Source: Alsobacter sp045348435 (GTDB taxonomy: Bacteria > Pseudomonadota > Alphaproteobacteria > Rhizobiales > Beijerinckiaceae). From it: a stretch of DNA of 64,000 nt. The stretch lies in NCBI RefSeq assembly GCF_045348435.1, contig NZ_CP157484.1, forward strand, positions 1,984,001 to 2,048,000, read 5' to 3'. The notes under the pieces were generated by a model. The model worked only from the letters and a program-made list of their open reading frames with translations. It was not told where the DNA came from and searched no databases. Shown one piece after another: positions 33,652 through 43,918 of this stretch. Each line of letters starts with the position of its first letter. Positions within the stretch are counted from its first letter, which is position 1. The position numbers and the translations under genes are program-made.

Positions 33652-33673
33652 AGGGCCGCCCGAGGGCGGCCCT
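33652..33673 (-). terminator. Hairpin between Liv-type binding-protein and permease genes
   Basis: AGGGCCGCC and GGCGGCCCT form a perfect 9-bp stem with a 4-base loop, 11 bases past the binding-protein stop. On the transcribed minus strand only a short TCTCGATC follows, not a T-run, so mRNA 3'-end protection or partial termination is likelier than full termination. The position matches the hairpin in the amino acid operon at 13420. Confidence 0.45.
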
Positions 33674-33684
33674 GATCCCCGACG

Positions 33685-34938
33685 TCAGTTCGAGGACGTC
33701 TTGATGAAGGCCGGGAAGGTGAGCTTCCCGTTCGCCACGTCCTTGGGCCAGAGATTGACCTGCTTGCCGTTCTGCCACTGCAGCATCAGCCCGGTGATCG
33801 CGCCCTTGCCGGTCTTCAGCCCGTGCACATGGGGGTCGCCTTTGGGCAGGAACTGGATGCGGCCGATCGTGCCGACATAGTCGGTCTTCTCGAGTGCATC
33901 GACGAGCTTGTCGCTGTCGGTCGACCCGGCGCGCTTGACGGCGTCGGCGAGGTAATAGACCTCGTCATAGGCCGTGTAGCCCGAATAGGACGGGGTGTTT
34001 CCGTATTTCTTCTGGAACGCTTCGACGAAGGGCAGGGTCTTCGGCGTCACGGCTACGCCCGGTCCCGACACGGCGTTGTAGAGCACGCCTTCGGTGGCGC
34101 CGTTGGTGTCTTTCCAGAAGGTCGAGTTGGTCGCCTGCGACGAGACGCCCAGCATCGGGATCGGCACCTGCTGGCTCTTCCACTGCACGGTCGGCTGCGT
34201 GCCGACATGCGAGATGCCGGTGATCATCACGTCGGGCTTTTGCGCCTCGATCTTGTTGAAGATCGGCGTGAAGTCGGTGGTGTCGGGCGAGAACCGGACG
34301 TGGTCGAGCACCTTCAGGCCGCTCTCGGGCAGGCATTTCTCGTAGCCCGCGTCGAGCGGCTTCGTCCAGGCCGCGTCCTCGCTGACGATCACGGCGGTCT
34401 TCATCTTCAGCCCGTCGACGAGCAGGTCCTTGGCCGCCTCGCACACCAGCCCGGACAGGGCGCTGGAGGTGAGGTAGCCATGGAAGGTGTATTTGTTGCG
34501 CTCGTAGTCCTTGGCGATGTTCTCGGTGATGACGTCCGACGCCGCGCCGGGCGTGATCATGACCGTCTTCAGCCGGCCGGCCCAGGGCTCCAGCGCCAGC
34601 ACGACCTCGCTGATATAGCTGGCGATGACCGCGTTGACCTTGTCCTCGTTGACGGCGCGCTGGAAGGCGCGGATCGATTCGGCCGACGAAGAGTGGTTGT
34701 CGTAGGTGACGATCTCGATCTTGCGGCCATCCACGCCGCCGGCCGCGTTGATCTCGTCGGCCGCCAGCTGCGCGGCGAGAGGAATGGAGGAGCCCGCGAC
34801 CGCCTGGGCTTCGGCGATCACGCCGATCCTGATCGGGTCGGCTGCCCTCGCAGGCGAGGCCGCCAGGCCGACAGCCATGGCCGACGCGCAGACCGCAACG
34901 CCAAGCCGTCCGCGGACGGATTCATCAAGACGTCTCAT
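33685..34938 (-). CDS. Branched-chain-type ABC transporter substrate-binding protein (LivJ/LivK-like)
   Basis: A 417-residue secreted receptor. The signal peptide ends near SPARA/ADP. Type I periplasmic binding fold: IRIGVIAEAQAVAGSSIPLA, ADEINAAGGVDGRKIEIV, YDNHSSSAESIRAFQRAV, VNAVIASYISEVVLA, then a C-terminal lobe with YSGYTAYDEVYYLADAVKRA. The Ala/Ser-rich ligand motif of true leucine receptors is not obvious, so a different ligand (amide, aromatic or other acid) is likely. GAGGGAGG precedes the ATG. First gene of a minus-strand operon running through LivH-, LivM- and fused LivGF-type genes to the FAH-family gene. Confidence 0.9.
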   Translation of the reverse strand: MRRLDESVRGRLGVAVCASAMAVGLAASPARAADPIRIGVIAEAQAVAGSSIPLAAQLAADEINAAGGVDGRKIEIVTYDNHSSSAESIRAFQRAVNEDKVNAVIASYISEVVLALEPWAGRLKTVMITPGAASDVITENIAKDYERNKYTFHGYLTSSALSGLVCEAAKDLLVDGLKMKTAVIVSEDAAWTKPLDAGYEKCLPESGLKVLDHVRFSPDTTDFTPIFNKIEAQKPDVMITGISHVGTQPTVQWKSQQVPIPMLGVSSQATNSTFWKDTNGATEGVLYNAVSGPGVAVTPKTLPFVEAFQKKYGNTPSYSGYTAYDEVYYLADAVKRAGSTDSDKLVDALEKTDYVGTIGRIQFLPKGDPHVHGLKTGKGAITGLMLQWQNGKQVNLWPKDVANGKLTFPAFIKTSSN

Positions 34939-35239
34939 GTCGCCTCCCTCAGGCTCATATCGATTTGTTTTCTTGGCGCCATGGTGAGACAGCGCTGATG
35001 TATTGGCAAGCTGAGTCTCGGGCGGATACTTAGATGGAGCCGTTGTTATCAATGCGCAGATCCAGGAACGATGCTTCTTGACGGCGGATCGCTCATCTCC
35101 TCTTTGGCGAATTCCAGTCCGGGCTTGCGCGACTGACGTTTCGACGGCATGCGGATGAGAAAAGTCAACGCCCGACATCGCGCTCGGGGGCGGCGCCGGG
35201 CCGTCCGACGCTTCAAGGACTCGGCCGCCCGGCCGGACG
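34939..35239. other. Intergenic region upstream of the Liv-type operon
   Basis: About 300 bases without a supported gene, somewhat richer in A+T near 34985-35060 than the surroundings. It must hold the promoter of the Liv-type operon (minus strand) and the 3' end of the kinase transcript, which runs the same way. I see no clear -35/-10 pair, hairpin, riboswitch or small ORF here. Confidence 0.5.
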
Positions 35240-36409
35240 TCATCGGATGATCGGGAAGGTCAGCTTCGTGGTGGTGCCGTGGGTCGAACTCTCCTGGTCC
35301 AGGGCGCCCCCGATCTGGCGGGCCAGCGCCTTCATCAGCGTGACGCCGGACCCGCCCTCGCGGGGCTTGTCGACGCCGCGGCCGTTGTCGGAGATCGCCA
35401 GCACGGCTTCGCCATAGCCGACGCCGCTCTTCAGGACGACGCTGATCCGGCCGACGCCGTCGTCGAAGGCGTGCTTGACGCTGTTGATCGCGGCTTCGTT
35501 CAGGACGAGGCCGAGCGGCACGGCGCGTTCCAGCGCCAGCTCGATGTCGTCGGCGTCGACGTCGACCGCGACGCCCTCCGTCTGCTGTTCGATCGAACGG
35601 CAGAGCGCGCGCAGGTAGCCGGCCAGACCGACCACCTGGGCGCCGTCGCGATGCGCCAACTGGTCATGGGCGAGCGAAATGGCGTTGATGCGGTTGGCGA
35701 CGTGATCGAGCGCCCGCTCCACGTCCTGGCTCTCGAACCGGTGCCGCTGGAGCGAGATCGACGAGAGGATCAGCGCGAAGCTGTTCTTCACCCGGTGCTG
35801 GATCTCCCGCAGCAGGGTCTCCAGCTGGCGCACGTCGCTGTTGGCCGACGCCAGGCGATCGGCCTCCATAGTCTCGGCGACCTTCCGCCGGACCACCGTG
35901 CCGATCAGCGCGCCGGCCGCGACCAGGAACTCCAGCGTGTCTTCGCTGAATTGGCGCGGCGTGACGCTGTCGACCTCCAGCACGCCCCATGTGGAGCCGT
36001 CCACCAGGACGGGCACATTGGCCAGCGACACGATGCCGTGCTGCTTCAGCAGGGGGGAGATCGTGAAGCCGCGCGCGCGCCCGCAATCGGGCACCACCAC
36101 CGGCTCCGCCGTCTGGAAGGCGCGGCCGGGGGGTGAGCGCAGGTCGGCGGGCAGCGTCGACGACCTGACGACGCCGTCCCGCCAGCCGATTCCGGCCTCG
36201 ATGAGGAGGTCGGACGTGGCCGGGCGATAGCGAAGGATCTTGACGTGGTCGATCTCGACGGCGCGCGCGACCAGCACGACGGCCTGGTCGAGGAAACGGT
36301 CCAGGTCGGTCGCCTCGGTCGCCAGTCGGCCAAGGTCCACGAGGATGCGCACATGCCTGCGCAGCTTCGCGATGTCAGCCGCCGGATCTGATGGGGGATC
36401 GGCTTTCAT
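35240..36409 (-). CDS. Sensor histidine kinase with GAF domain (HisKA_2 type)
   Basis: A 389-residue cytoplasmic kinase without membrane segments. An N-terminal GAF domain (about residues 30-175) is followed by a HisKA_2 dimerisation domain with phospho-acceptor H205 in LLREIQHRVKNSFALILSS. A HATPase domain (about 295-389) has LVLNEAAINSVKHAF (N-box), ISDNGRGVD (G1) and GSGVTLMKALARQIGG (G2). HRxxN kinases of this kind are common in alphaproteobacterial light, redox and general-stress signalling. No response regulator is adjacent, so it is an orphan kinase. I start at the ATG giving MKADPPSD; a frame extension to 36475 is less likely. Signal unknown. Confidence 0.87.
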   Translation of the reverse strand: MKADPPSDPAADIAKLRRHVRILVDLGRLATEATDLDRFLDQAVVLVARAVEIDHVKILRYRPATSDLLIEAGIGWRDGVVRSSTLPADLRSPPGRAFQTAEPVVVPDCGRARGFTISPLLKQHGIVSLANVPVLVDGSTWGVLEVDSVTPRQFSEDTLEFLVAAGALIGTVVRRKVAETMEADRLASANSDVRQLETLLREIQHRVKNSFALILSSISLQRHRFESQDVERALDHVANRINAISLAHDQLAHRDGAQVVGLAGYLRALCRSIEQQTEGVAVDVDADDIELALERAVPLGLVLNEAAINSVKHAFDDGVGRISVVLKSGVGYGEAVLAISDNGRGVDKPREGGSGVTLMKALARQIGGALDQESSTHGTTTKLTFPIIR

Positions 36410-36588
36410 GCAGCCACAACGCCGTCCGCGGCCGGATGGCTCCCCCTCTCGTGGAACTCCCGATTTCAGCCCCACTTCCGCTCTGTCGCCGGATGTAAGG
36501 TGGCTCTGCGACGGACGGCCGTCCCGGGGCGCCGGCCAGGCGCCGCATCGGCCGGATGGGTCGAAGGCGCGAGCAGGGGAGTTCGGAC

Positions 36589-36810
36589 ATGTGGAGCGCG
36601 GACCAGATGCGGGTGTCGCCGGCGAGCGTGGTCACCTCGACCCGGCCGCTGCCGATCTCGGCGGAGACGAGGCAAGCCGCCTCGGACAAGCTGGAGGGCT
36701 TCCTGGCCCATACCTACGAATCCTGGGGCGTCGACCCCGAGACGCGGCGCTGGTGGGGGCGCCAGGATGGGGGCCAGACCCTCTGGTTCCGACTTATCGA
36801 GCGTGAGTGA
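36589..36810 (+). CDS. Small hypothetical protein, 73 residues
   Basis: A short soluble protein with GGGGAG upstream of its ATG and a good mixed composition: MWSADQMRVSPASVV at the start, a helix rich in Ala/Glu/Lys, and an aromatic, acidic C-terminal part (YESWGVDPETRRWWGRQ). It lies in the gap between the sensor kinase (divergent) and a minus-strand small ORF whose end is 18 bases away. No family recognised. Confidence 0.5.
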   Translation: MWSADQMRVSPASVVTSTRPLPISAETRQAASDKLEGFLAHTYESWGVDPETRRWWGRQDGGQTLWFRLIERE

Positions 36811-36828
36811 CCCGGCCGCGCCGGGCGT

Positions 36829-36978
36829 TCAGGTGAGCCCGCCCAGGGCCAGCCCGAGCATGATCAGGAACAGGCCGGCGAGCAGGATCCGCATATGGGC
36901 TTCGCCCCAGCCGAGCGGAGGCTTGCGATGGAGACGGATGGAGTTGAGCGGCTGCTTGGAGGAATGAAGGGTGCGCAT
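36829..36978 (-). CDS. Small single-pass membrane protein, 49 residues
   Basis: A frame starting MRTLHSSKQPLNSIRLHRK, basic at the N-terminus, and ending in one strong hydrophobic segment (ILLAGLFLIMLGLALGGLT). The shape is of a small inner-membrane peptide with the tail embedded. GGAG lies 8 bases before the ATG. It converges with the 73-residue ORF. No family recognised; chance cannot be excluded at this length. Confidence 0.42.
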   Translation of the reverse strand: MRTLHSSKQPLNSIRLHRKPPLGWGEAHMRILLAGLFLIMLGLALGGLT

Positions 36979-37077
36979 CGCGCGGTCTCCGTCGACCCTG
37001 CGACGGTGCGCCTGATTCGAGCATTTCAGCAACGGTCAAGCTGCGATTGACCGGCGATCTCCTGCGGAGAACCGGGT

Positions 37078-38115
37078 TCAGTAGCCCCGGCTCTTGTCGA
37101 AGGCGTTGACCATCGGCCGCCCGTCCAGGAAGCGCTGCAGGTTCTCCAGGAAGATGTCGACGATCCGGCGGTTCTCGGCTGCGACCGTGCTGGCCGAATG
37201 GGGCGAGACGATTACGTTGGGCAGGTCCCACATCGGGCTGTCGGCGGGCAGCGGCTCGGTGGCGAAGACGTCGAGGGCCGCGCCCCGGACATGGCCCGAG
37301 GTCAGCGCGCGGATCAGGGCCGGCTCGTCCACCACGCCGCCGCGCGCGATGTTGACCAGGACGGCGCCGGGCTTCAGCGCCTCGATCTCCGCCGCGCCGA
37401 TGAGCAGCCGGGTCTGCGGCGTCAGCGGGCAGGCGAGCACCAGCGCGTCGACCTGCGACAGCGCCGGCCGCAGGTCGTCCTGCCTCACCCAGCGGGAGAC
37501 GCCCTCCGGAAGGTCGCCGCCCTCGCTGCGGCGGGAGGCCCAGACCTCCATTCCGAAGGAGGCGCACTGGCGCGCCGCCTCCCGGCCCACGGCGCCGAGG
37601 CCCACGATCAGGACGCGCTTTCCGTCGAGCCCCTCGACCGTGTAGCGCTCCCAGCGGCGGGCGGCCTTGCAGGCCTGCAGGTGCGGCAGGTCACGGAAGA
37701 AGTAGAGCAGCCCGAGCAGCGTGAACTCGGCCAGCGGCCGGGCGTGGACGCCGGCCGCCGTCGTGAAGGCGATGGAGGACCGGTCGAGCCCGGTGCGCTG
37801 CAGGAACTCGCCGATGCCCGAACTCGTGGCCTGCACCCATCGCAGCCGCGGCGCCGTGGCCGGCAGGTCGGCCGCTCCGGCCCGGTCGAAGTCGAACATC
37901 ACGTCGGCCTCGCGCAGCAATCCGGCCCAGCGCTCCTTCTGCTCCGGGGTGAGCTCGCGCGCGTGGCCCACATGGTCGGCGACGTAGCGCGGCGGCGCCA
38001 GCAGATCCGGCTCGTGCAGCACGCGCACGCGATCCGACGCGAAGGCCCGGATGCGGGCCACGTGCTCGTCCTCCAGATAGGACGCGATCAGGACGGTGAC
38101 GGGGGAGGGGGGCAT
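37078..38115 (-). CDS. D-2-hydroxyacid dehydrogenase (NAD-dependent)
   Basis: A 345-residue oxidoreductase. The NAD site is VLIVGLGAVGREAARQCA. The catalytic set is arginine in NIARGGVVDE, glutamate in VFATEPLP and histidine in VSPHSAS, in the usual order. The N-terminal lobe (VTVLIASYLEDEHVARIRA) and length match the glyoxylate/hydroxypyruvate reductase-like branch. Such enzymes interconvert a D-2-hydroxyacid and its 2-oxoacid. AGGATC precedes the ATG. It is divergent from the dipeptide-type ABC operon with about 200 bases between, suggesting shared control. Confidence 0.88.
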   Translation of the reverse strand: MPPSPVTVLIASYLEDEHVARIRAFASDRVRVLHEPDLLAPPRYVADHVGHARELTPEQKERWAGLLREADVMFDFDRAGAADLPATAPRLRWVQATSSGIGEFLQRTGLDRSSIAFTTAAGVHARPLAEFTLLGLLYFFRDLPHLQACKAARRWERYTVEGLDGKRVLIVGLGAVGREAARQCASFGMEVWASRRSEGGDLPEGVSRWVRQDDLRPALSQVDALVLACPLTPQTRLLIGAAEIEALKPGAVLVNIARGGVVDEPALIRALTSGHVRGAALDVFATEPLPADSPMWDLPNVIVSPHSASTVAAENRRIVDIFLENLQRFLDGRPMVNAFDKSRGY

Positions 38116-38316
38116 GGCGATCCTGGGTCCGGCGCGGATTCGAAGGCTCATTCTTACAAACCCGACGACCGTCTTGGCCACAGCGGCGAGGCCCTCCCGG
38201 CGCATGCCGGACCAGCGTGGCGACGGCTGCGTGACGGCTTGTCGCCTGCAACCTGGGATGCTTAGCTCGGCGAGGTCTCCCGTCGCCGCCGCGGGTCCGT
38301 AAACCTGAAGGTCCCC

Positions 38317-39299
<983 letters not shown>

Positions 39300-39303
<4 letters not shown>

Positions 39304-40280
39304 GCGAGCCCGAGGTCCTGGTCGGCGTCCGCGGCCTTGCGGTGCATTTCCCGACGCGCTCCGGCCTGCTCGGCCGCACGACCGGCGCCATCAAGGCGGT
39401 CGACGGGATCTCGTTCGACATCCGCCGGGGCGAGACGCTCGGCATGGTGGGCGAGAGCGGCTGCGGCAAGACCACCGCCGGGCGCGCCATCCTGCAGCTC
39501 ATCCGGCCCACCGCCGGCTCCGTGACGCTGGAGGACGTCGACCTCGTGCGCCAGCCGCCGGCCGACATCCGCCGCGCCCGGCGCAGGATGCAGATGGTCT
39601 TCCAGGACCCCTACGCGTCGCTCAACCCGCAGATGCGGGTGGGAGAGATCATCGCCCGTCCGCTGCGGGTCCACGGCGTCGCGCGCACCCGGGCCGACGA
39701 ACGCCGCATGGTCGTCGAGCTGATGGAGAAGGTCGGCCTGGACCCGGCCTGGCGCGAGCGCTACCCGCACGAATTCTCCGGCGGCCAGCGCCAGCGCATC
39801 GGCATCGCCAGGGCGCTCGCGACGAAGCCCGCCTTCATCGTCTGCGACGAGCCGATCTCGGCGCTGGACGTCTCGATCCAGGCGCAGATCGTCAATCTGC
39901 TCGAGGCGCTGCGCGAAGAACTGGGGCTCACCTACCTGTTCATCGCCCATGACCTCGGCATGGTGCGCCACATTTCCACCCGCGTCGCCGTGATGTATCT
40001 CGGCAAGATGATGGAGCTCACCGCCAGCGAGGAGCTCTACGAGAACCCGCTGCACCCCTACACGAAGGCGTTGCTGTCGGCGATCCCGATCCCCGATCCG
40101 GTTCTGGAGCGCGCGCGCCGCCGGATCCTGCTGGAAGGCGACCTGCCGAGCCCGGCCCATCCGCCGGCGGGTTGCCGTTTCAGCACGCGCTGCCCGCTCG
40201 CGACTGAGCGCTGCAGGCAGGAGGAGCCCGCCTTCCGGGAAGCCGCAGAAGGGCATTGGGTCGCATGCCACCTCGTCTGA
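39300..40280 (+). CDS. Dipeptide/oligopeptide-type ABC transporter ATP-binding protein (DppF-like)
   Basis: A 326-residue ATPase, partner of the preceding one: Walker A GESGCGKTT, QMVFQDPYASLNPQM, FSGGQRQRIGIARALA, FIVCDEPISALDVS and LFIAHDLGMV, then the C-terminal domain with CRFSTRCPLATERC. The ATG overlaps the upstream stop in ATGA. Two different ATPases placed before the permeases and receptor is an order found in many alphaproteobacterial peptide or opine importers. Confidence 0.9.
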
Positions 40281-40339
40281 CGTCATCGCGCCCCTGCGCG
40301 TCCCTCGCCGGCGCGCGCCGCGCCAGAGGAGGGTGACGC

Positions 40340-41266
40340 ATGCGCTACGTCGCCCGCCGCCTGCTCCAGTCCGTGCTCGTCGTCTTCGGCGTCAGCCTCG
40401 TGGCCTTCGGCCTCTTGTTCCTGACGGGCGACCCCACCGAGGTCATCCTCGGCGACAGCGCCGACCGGATGACCATGGCCCAGATCCAGGACTTCCGCGT
40501 CAAGATGGGGCTGGACCGGCCCTGGTACGTCCAATATGCGAGCTTCGTCGCCAACGCCCTGCGGGGCGAGTTCGGCTACTCCTTCGTGCGGCACCAGCCC
40601 GCCTATGAGGTGATCGCCGAGCGGCTGCCGGCCACGCTCCAGCTCGCCGCCTTCGCCTTCGTGCTGTCGATCCTGGTCTCGATCCCGCTGGGCGTCCTCT
40701 CGGCCACGCGGCCCAACTCGGCCATCGACCGGGCCGCCACCGTGCTGGCCCTGGCCGGGCAGTCCATCCCGAGCTTCTGGCTCGGCATCCTGCTGATCCT
40801 CACCTTCGGGGTGCGCCTGCGCTGGCTGCCGATCTCCGGCAGCGGGACCTTCGCGCACATGATCATGCCGGGGATCACGCTGGCGGCGTTCCCCATCGCC
40901 CGGAACATGCGGCTGACGCGCTCGTCCATGCTGGATTTCATGCAGCGCGATTTCGTGCGCACCGCCCGCGCGAAGGGGATCACCGAGACCCGCGTCGTCT
41001 ACGCGCATGTGCTGCGCAACGCGCTGCTGCCGATCGTCACCGCCATCGGGCTCGAACTGGGTTTCCTGCTCGGCGGCTCCGTCATCACCGAGACGATCTT
41101 CGGCTGGCCGGGGGTGGGCCGGGAGATCGTGTCGGCCATCGGGTCCAAGGATTTCTTCGTCGTGCAGGCCGGCGTCATCATGCTGGCGCTGATCTTCGCC
41201 GGCGTGAACCTCCTGATCGACCTCGCTTATGTGTGGATCGACCCCCGCATCAGGCTGGACGCATGA
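40340..41266 (+). CDS. Dipeptide-type ABC transporter permease (DppB-like)
   Basis: A 308-residue membrane protein. MRYVARRLLQSVLVVFGVSL at the N-terminus is typical of DppB/OppB. It also has DFRVKMGLDRPWYVQYASFV, the EAA-type loop (TARAKGITETRVVYAHVLRNA) and FGWPGVGREIVSAI near the end. AGAGGAGGGTG precedes the ATG. It forms the channel with the overlapping downstream permease. Confidence 0.92.
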   Translation: MRYVARRLLQSVLVVFGVSLVAFGLLFLTGDPTEVILGDSADRMTMAQIQDFRVKMGLDRPWYVQYASFVANALRGEFGYSFVRHQPAYEVIAERLPATLQLAAFAFVLSILVSIPLGVLSATRPNSAIDRAATVLALAGQSIPSFWLGILLILTFGVRLRWLPISGSGTFAHMIMPGITLAAFPIARNMRLTRSSMLDFMQRDFVRTARAKGITETRVVYAHVLRNALLPIVTAIGLELGFLLGGSVITETIFGWPGVGREIVSAIGSKDFFVVQAGVIMLALIFAGVNLLIDLAYVWIDPRIRLDA

Positions 41267-42204
41267 GCGAGCCCTCCCACGCCATCGCCGAAGGCGGCGC
41301 GCTGGCCGCGGCGGACGGCGTCGCGCCCGCACCGGCGCTGCGGACGCGCAAGAGCCAGGTCGTCCCGCGGCTCCTGCGCAGCAAGGCCGCGATGGCGAGC
41401 CTGCTGGTGTTCCTGGTTGTCGCCGTGGCCGCCGCCGCCGCCCCCTGGCTCGCGCCGCACGATCCGTTCGCGATCCGGCTCATCCAGCGGCTGAAGCCGC
41501 CGGGCTACGTCAACGGCGCCCACGCGACCTTCTGGCTCGGCACCGACGCGCTCGGCCGGGACGTCCTGAGCCGGCTGATCTTCGGCGCGCGGGTGTCGCT
41601 CGTGGTCGGGCTCTCCGCGCTGGCGATCTCGGGCGTGATCGGCCTCCTGGTCGGGCTGGTCGCCGGCTATTTCGGCGGCCTCGTCGACGACGTCGTGATG
41701 CGCGTGGCCGACATCCAGCTGTCCTTCCCGACGATCCTGCTGGCCCTCACCATCATGGCGGTGCTCGGCGGGGGGCTCGACAAGCTCATCCTGGTGCTCG
41801 GTCTGACGGGCTGGGTGCAGTACGGCCGGATCGTGCGCGGCCAGGTGCTGTCGCTGAAGCAGGAGGAGTTCGTGCTGGCCGCCCGCGCCACGGGCGAGGC
41901 GCAGTGGCGCATCCTGTTCCAGCACATCCTGCCCAACCTGTGGAGCCCCGTGATCGTCATGGCGAGCTTCACGGTGGCGAGCAACATCGTGGCGGAGGCC
42001 TCGCTCAGCTTCCTGGGCGTCGGCGTGCCGCCGTCCGTCCCGAGCTGGGGCGCGATGCTGGCCGATGGACGCCAGTATGTCGGCGTCGCAGACTGGCTCA
42101 CGCTTCCGGCCGGCGTCGCCATCTCGGTGACGGTGCTGTCCATCAACATCCTGGGCGACTGGCTGAGGGACTTCCTCGACCCGCGCCTGAAGAACATCCT
42201 CTGA
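41263..42204 (+). CDS. Dipeptide-type ABC transporter permease (DppC-like)
   Basis: A 313-residue membrane protein. The N-terminal ~45 residues are soluble and Ala-rich. DppC hallmarks follow: LAPHDPFA, FWLGTDALGRDVLSRLIFGA, the EAA loop (LAARATGEAQWRILFQHILP) and EASLSFLGVGVPPSVPSWG. The ATG overlaps the DppB-like stop in ATGA. Confidence 0.92.
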   Translation: MSEPSHAIAEGGALAAADGVAPAPALRTRKSQVVPRLLRSKAAMASLLVFLVVAVAAAAAPWLAPHDPFAIRLIQRLKPPGYVNGAHATFWLGTDALGRDVLSRLIFGARVSLVVGLSALAISGVIGLLVGLVAGYFGGLVDDVVMRVADIQLSFPTILLALTIMAVLGGGLDKLILVLGLTGWVQYGRIVRGQVLSLKQEEFVLAARATGEAQWRILFQHILPNLWSPVIVMASFTVASNIVAEASLSFLGVGVPPSVPSWGAMLADGRQYVGVADWLTLPAGVAISVTVLSINILGDWLRDFLDPRLKNIL

Positions 42205-42277
42205 CGACCGCCGGGCCGCGCGCCCGGTCGCCGTCGGGAGCGGCTCAAGTCAGCCTTTGGCAGGGGAAACGATCGTG

Positions 42278-43840
42278 ATGAACAGGCCTATGCTTCGCAT
42301 TCTGACGCTCTCGGCGGCCGTCTCCGCCGCCTTCTGCGCCCTCCCAGCCCGCGCCGCCGACAAGCCCGTCGTGGTGCTGCTCAACGCGGAGCCCGTCAGC
42401 CTCGACCCGATGTTCACCCAGGCCGACGCGAACGCCATTCTGTCGATCCACGAGACGCTGTTTCGCCTCGACAATGACGGCAAGGTCGTTCCCGCCGTGG
42501 CGGAGTCGATCCGCAAGCTCGACCCGCTCAACTGGGAGATCAAGATCCGCAAGGGGCTCGTCTTCCACAATGGCGAGCCGATCAACGCGGACGCGGTGGT
42601 TTTCACCTTCGACCGCGCCAAGAAGCTCTTCGCGGCCGGGAAGGGCGACCTGACTTTCGCGCTCGGAGCCCTGAAATACGACCATGTGGAGAAGATCGAC
42701 GACGCGACCGTGAAGCTGGTGATGACCGAGCCGGACCCGATCATCACCTCCCACATGGTCAATCCGGAGCTCTCCATCCTTCCGCCGCGCTACTATTCGG
42801 AGAACCCGCCCGAGAAGGTCGCCTTCGCCCCGGTGGGGGCCGGCGGCTACAAGTTCGTGTCCTACAAGGCCGGCCAGGGCCTGGTGCTGAAGGCCTTCGA
42901 CAAGTACCGGCTCGGCAAGCCGCCGGTCGACGACGTGGTCATCAAGGCCGTTCCGGAGGTTGCGACCCGCATCAGCGAGCTGAAGGCCGGCTCGGCCGAC
43001 CTGATGGTCGGCGTCCCGGCCGACCTCAAGGCCAGCCTCGACAAGACGCCGGGCGTGAAGGTGATCGTGGCGCCCAGCTACCGGCGCCTGTTCGTGGCCA
43101 TCAAGCAGGGCCGCCATCCGGCGCTGGCGGATGTGCGCGTCCGCCAGGCCATGAACCACGCCGTCAACTGCGAGGAGATCGCGGGCGCGCTGCTGGGCGG
43201 CATGGCGACCTGCGGCATCGACCTGATCAACACGCCTTACAACAACCCCAAGCTGAAGCCCTTCGCGTATGACCCGGCCAAGGCCGCGAAGCTGCTCGAC
43301 GAGGCCGGCTGGACGCTCGGCAAGGACGGCGTCCGCGTCAAGGACGGCAAGCGGCTCTCGCTCGACTTCGACACCACCAACGGCTCCTACCTGATGGACA
43401 AGGAGATCGCGCAGGTCATGGCCGACAGCTGGCGGCAGGTCGGTATCGAGATCAAGGACCTCAGGGTCATCGACTCGGCCATCAACGCGCAGATGCGGGC
43501 CAAGCAGGGCGCCGGCTATCGCGACCTGATGAACAGCTCGTCCGGACCCGACTACACCTGCCAGGGCGACCTGCTGCTCGTGCAGAAGGACTCCGGCTCC
43601 AACCGGATGAGCTGGGTCGACGACACGTTCGAAGCCATGTTCAAGGCCTTCAACCAGGAGTTCGACGAAGCCAAGTGGCAGGACATGTGCTGGGCGGCGG
43701 AGGCCTATGTGGCCGAGCAGGCGCCGGTGATCTGGATGTTCACCGAGCCGACGCTCTACGGCGTCTCGGACCGCCTGTCCTACAAGGCGCGCCCGGACGG
43801 GCGCATGTACCTGAACCTGGTGCTCGCCGGCGTGAAGTGA
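42278..43840 (+). CDS. Dipeptide-type ABC transporter substrate-binding protein
   Basis: A 520-residue secreted receptor of the SBP_bac_5 family. The signal peptide ends at LPARA/ADK. Family features are PVSLDPMFTQADANA, WEIKIRKGLVFHNGEPINADAVVF (quoted in part), GAGGYKFVSYKAGQGLVL, the PEVATRISELKAGSAD motif and DVRVRQAMNHAVN. It binds a peptide, opine, nickel chelate or similar solute and hands it to the permeases upstream. AGGGG lies 11 bases before the ATG. Last gene of the operon. Confidence 0.92.
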   Translation: MNRPMLRILTLSAAVSAAFCALPARAADKPVVVLLNAEPVSLDPMFTQADANAILSIHETLFRLDNDGKVVPAVAESIRKLDPLNWEIKIRKGLVFHNGEPINADAVVFTFDRAKKLFAAGKGDLTFALGALKYDHVEKIDDATVKLVMTEPDPIITSHMVNPELSILPPRYYSENPPEKVAFAPVGAGGYKFVSYKAGQGLVLKAFDKYRLGKPPVDDVVIKAVPEVATRISELKAGSADLMVGVPADLKASLDKTPGVKVIVAPSYRRLFVAIKQGRHPALADVRVRQAMNHAVNCEEIAGALLGGMATCGIDLINTPYNNPKLKPFAYDPAKAAKLLDEAGWTLGKDGVRVKDGKRLSLDFDTTNGSYLMDKEIAQVMADSWRQVGIEIKDLRVIDSAINAQMRAKQGAGYRDLMNSSSGPDYTCQGDLLLVQKDSGSNRMSWVDDTFEAMFKAFNQEFDEAKWQDMCWAAEAYVAEQAPVIWMFTEPTLYGVSDRLSYKARPDGRMYLNLVLAGVK

Positions 43841-43918
43841 CCGATCGCACATCGGCGCGGAGCGGATCCCGCGATGGTGACGCATGAACCGCTCGCGCCC
43901 TTGAGGGAGATCAGACCC

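Noticed and set aside
36453..36475. Possible EcfG-type stress promoter (GGAAC) before the small ORF at 36589
   Set aside because: No CGTT at the required 16-17 base spacing.
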